DNA from: JAUWOY01 sp034431315
GTDB lineage: Bacteria > Chloroflexota > Anaerolineae > VGOG01
Direction of reading: 5' to 3'
DNA length: 6,982 nt
Assembly (NCBI GenBank): GCA_034431315.1
Contig: DAOUDK010000149.1
Span: 1-6,982 of the forward strand
Shown: piece by piece, positions 6,057 to 6,982 of the stretch
How positions within the stretch are numbered: position 1 is the stretch's first letter
How the letters are laid out: each line of letters starts with the position of its first letter
The notes under the pieces: model-generated
What the model saw: only the letters and a program-made list of their open reading frames with translations
The model's database searches: none
Told to the model about the DNA's origin: nothing
Translations under genes and position numbers: made by a program

Positions 6057-6180
6057 CGGCAGAGAGGCAGGTATCCTGGCTTGGGAGAGACTCCCCCTCA
6101 CAGTTGCGGGACAGCGCCGGACTCGCACCGACTTCCCCTTTTCAGCCTGGCCTTTCGGTCCAGGTCACCTCTACCGGTCA
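6057..6180 (-). promoter_or_regulatory. cobalamin (AdoCbl-type) riboswitch
   Basis: The minus strand carries the conserved cobalamin aptamer blocks in the right order. They are GAGGTGACC and a GG-CC hairpin (P2-P3 side), AAAAGGGGAAGTCGGTGCGA, GTCCGGCGCTGTCCCGCAAC and TGTGA (core), a GGGGGAGTCTCTCCC stem, and finally the B12 box AAGCCAGGATACCTGCC (6082-6066). Closing helix P1 can form between CGGTAGAGG (6176-6168) and CCTCTCTGCCG (6067-6057). The element lies in the long leader of btuF and, with the terminator at 6000-5968, should switch off the uptake operon when cobalamin is plentiful. Its position confirms the substrate of the transporter downstream. Confidence 0.93.
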
Positions 6181-6201
6181 GTATTCAGTTTTTCAGGTCA
6201 T

Positions 6202-6230
6202 AGTATACTACAAATCGGCTTTCTTGGCAA
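6202..6230 (-). promoter_or_regulatory. promoter of the riboswitch-btuFCD operon
   Basis: On the minus strand TTGCCA (6230-6225) is followed after exactly 17 bases by TATACT (6207-6202), each near the sigma70 consensus. The -10 lies within the perfect 10-base palindrome TAGTATACTA (6201-6210). Transcription would begin near 6195, a little upstream of the aptamer. Confidence 0.72.
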
Positions 6231-6261
6231 GAAGCCGAAGCGCGTCAATCTGCGCGTCGGT
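6208..6261 (-). pseudogene. degraded methyltransferase-tail module, copy C
   Basis: Read on the minus strand, 6261-6208 gives TDAQIDAL, then RLLAKKADL and a stop. The first eight residues match the start of the tail module seen in full in copy B, with the shared bases AGATTGACGCGCT; after that the similarity ends. The region also holds the btuF promoter. It is a fragment with no start codon or ribosome site. Confidence 0.45.
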
Positions 6262-6269
6262 GCTTTGGA

Positions 6270-6343
6270 TCACGAAACAAGCGAAAGACCACGAAAAGCA
6301 CGAAACCCTTTCGCGCCTTTCGCCCCCTTTCGTGTCATTCGTG
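6270..6343. repeat. 4+4 nonamer palindrome (CACGAAA type)
   Basis: Four consecutive nonamers (TCACGAAAC, AAGCGAAAG, ACCACGAAA, AGCACGAAA; 6270-6305), a 2-base loop, then four inverted nonamers (CTTTCGCGC, CTTTCGCCC, CCTTTCGTG, TCATTCGTG; 6308-6343) make one long imperfect hairpin. The stop codon of module copy B is inside its right arm. No T-run follows on either strand. Confidence 0.8.
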
Positions 6344-6418
6344 GTCCAAACCCTCCACCACCCCAATCTCCTCCCCCATCAACCCATACAACTCATACAC
6401 CAGCGCGTCAATCTCCGT
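6335..6418 (-). pseudogene. C-terminal tail fragment of an Eco57I-type DNA methyltransferase, copy B
   Basis: The minus strand reads TEIDALVYELYG, LMGEEIGVVEG, LDHE and a stop over 28 codons. The pattern IDxLVYELYGLxxEEIxxVEG is, to my knowledge, a common C-terminal tail of class I SAM-dependent adenine methyltransferases and type IIG restriction-modification enzymes. Nothing of the catalytic part (no NPPY motif) is nearby. Upstream in frame there is a stop, and compared with copy C two extra bases shift the frame just before GAGATT. It is the best preserved of three copies and ends exactly where the CACGAAA hairpin begins. Confidence 0.5.
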
Positions 6419-6427
6419 GCGTCTGCT

Positions 6428-6498
6428 GAATCACTGACCCCACTGAAACCACTGAAGCCCTTTCAGTGTGATCAGTGTTCTCAGTACCTCAGTGATTC
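6428..6498. repeat. nonamer palindrome (CACTGA type)
   Basis: The outer arms GAATCACTGA (6428-6437) and TCAGTGATTC (6489-6498) are perfect reverse complements. Between them, CACTGA units spaced every nine bases run on the left and inverted TCAGTG/TCAGTA units on the right. The whole can fold as one long hairpin. The stop codon of module copy A lies in the right arm. The design is the same as the hairpin at 6270-6343 but the unit sequence is different. Confidence 0.8.
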
Positions 6499-6552
6499 TG
6501 CCCCTCCAGCACCCCAATCTCCCCCTCCCCTGGCCCATACAACCCGACTTGC
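6490..6552 (-). pseudogene. degraded methyltransferase-tail module, copy A
   Basis: The minus strand reads LQVGLYGPGEGEIGVLEGQNH and a stop. It aligns codon for codon, without gaps, to copy B over about eighteen codons: LYG at the same place and EIGV-LEG against EIGV-VEG, with matching bases TTGTATGGG and GAGATTGGGGTG. It follows closely after the ABC ATPase fragment in another frame and has no start of its own. Confidence 0.42.
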
Positions 6553-6567
6553 AGGTTGCCTCGCCAG

Positions 6568-6879
6568 CTAAATGCTCTCTATCATAGGATGTTCTCTGGA
6601 CAGAATGTTTATTTTGATTTCCGTATCATCAAGATACTCCCGGATCAGTGTTTCCTCGATTGTGGTCACAATGAGTTGCTTGGGATAGCCACGCTTTGTT
6701 GTATCTACTAGAAACCTGATCAAAGCCCACCTGTTTCTAGAGTCAAGATGCTCAAGAGGTTCGTCTAGCAGCATGAAGTTGGTGTTAGAGAAGTACTTGC
6801 ACAGCAGTATTTGAGTGAAGATCAAGAGGGCAGTCTTCTCCCCTCCGCTCAGTTGGGGGAATTCTAAGCTAGTACTCTG
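6568..6879 (-). pseudogene. C-terminal fragment of an SMC/Rad50-like ABC ATPase
   Basis: The open frame on the minus strand from 6879 to the stop at 6570-6568 holds the C-terminal half of an ABC-type ATPase head. It has signature LSGGEK (residues 7-12 counted from the Ser codon at 6870), Walker B FMLLDEP (32-38), D-loop HLDSRNR (41-47) and the strand QLIVTTIEE (65-73). LSGGEK with a following hydrophobic helix and no membrane partner suggests a DNA-repair or defence ATPase (SMC, Rad50, RecF or AAA_21-like) and not a transporter. Where these proteins usually carry the switch histidine after VTT, this one has Ile71. Walker A and all N-terminal sequence are absent: an in-frame TGA lies at 6882-6880, and there is no ribosome site. 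I read it as a truncated remnant. The exact family cannot be decided. Confidence 0.6.
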
Positions 6880-6982
6880 TCAACCGTGATTTGATGGGTA
6901 AACTTTGTTCACTGGAGTCTGGACAAGCTCGCTTCCTCCTACCACATATAGTAGCAATTGATTGGAATGCACCTGCATATAG
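6880..6982. other. unassigned sequence beyond the ATPase breakpoint, continues off window
   Basis: From about 6870-6880 to the edge nothing continues the ATPase. On the plus strand a frame opens at ATG 6894 (MGKLCSLESGQARFLL, then PHIVAIDWNAPAY) and runs off the end, without a ribosome site. On the minus strand another frame is open from the edge to TAG at 6872-6870. Neither is recognisable. An insertion-sequence end starting near tactctgtcaacc is conceivable but not shown. Confidence 0.25.

Noticed and set aside
5862..6128. 88-codon minus-strand open frame over the riboswitch and terminator
   Set aside because: Its codons lie within the aptamer, the terminator stem and an inverted repeat; the structural RNA explanation is far stronger.
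5932..6429. 165-codon plus-strand open frame
   Set aside because: It runs antisense to the riboswitch and through repeat hairpins; the product ends in a Pro/Thr-rich string and has no recognisable domain.

Overview
This window looks like chromosomal DNA of an anaerobic bacterium. The CooC-type ATPase, AmmeMemoRadiSam-type radical SAM enzyme, class A RNase P RNA and intergenic spacers full of short degenerate palindromic repeats suggest Chloroflexota (Anaerolineae or a relative). That placement is an inference from gene style and repeat style, and no single marker proves it.

Left part (1-2697). The 5' part of the RNase P RNA gene (rnpB) runs off the left edge on the minus strand. It has its own consensus promoter. 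A second good promoter points the other way, its -35 box only four bases from the first, and drives a plus-strand set of three genes: a CooC-like nickel-insertion ATPase, a radical SAM protein with N- and C-terminal cysteine pairs, and a membrane-anchored PDZ protein preceded by a near-perfect Shine-Dalgarno sequence. Neither CO dehydrogenase nor the AMMECR1/MEMO partners are in view.

Middle part (2777-6230, minus strand). This is a complete, readable vitamin B12 uptake operon. In transcription order it has a sigma70-type promoter (6230-6202), a cobalamin riboswitch (about 6180-6057) with a clear B12 box, an intrinsic-type terminator hairpin (6000-5968) that fits the expression platform, then btuF (lipoprotein binding protein), btuC (permease) and btuD (ATPase). 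BtuF captures cobalamin outside the membrane, BtuC forms the channel and BtuD powers transport; high intracellular cobalamin would stop transcription at the terminator. The gaps between these genes are filled by palindromes built from short tandem units: heptamers between btuF and btuC, and a C-rich/G-rich hairpin between btuC and btuD.

Right part (6208-6982). There is no intact gene here. On the minus strand, three degraded copies of one short peptide module (IDALVYELYG...EEIGVVEG, resembling the C-terminal tail of Eco57I-type adenine methyltransferases) alternate with two unrelated nonamer-built hairpins. The btuF promoter lies inside the last, most degraded copy. Upstream is the C-terminal 100 codons of an SMC/Rad50-like ABC ATPase, cut off abruptly near 6870-6880 where sequence of different character begins and continues off the window. 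This end looks like a recombination-prone, decaying accessory segment.

I see no convincing undescribed protein system. The most unusual content is the repeat architecture: at least four separate spacers carry palindromes made of n copies of a 7-9 base unit followed by the same number, or nearly, of inverted copies, and one of these sits repeatedly beside the methyltransferase-tail module.
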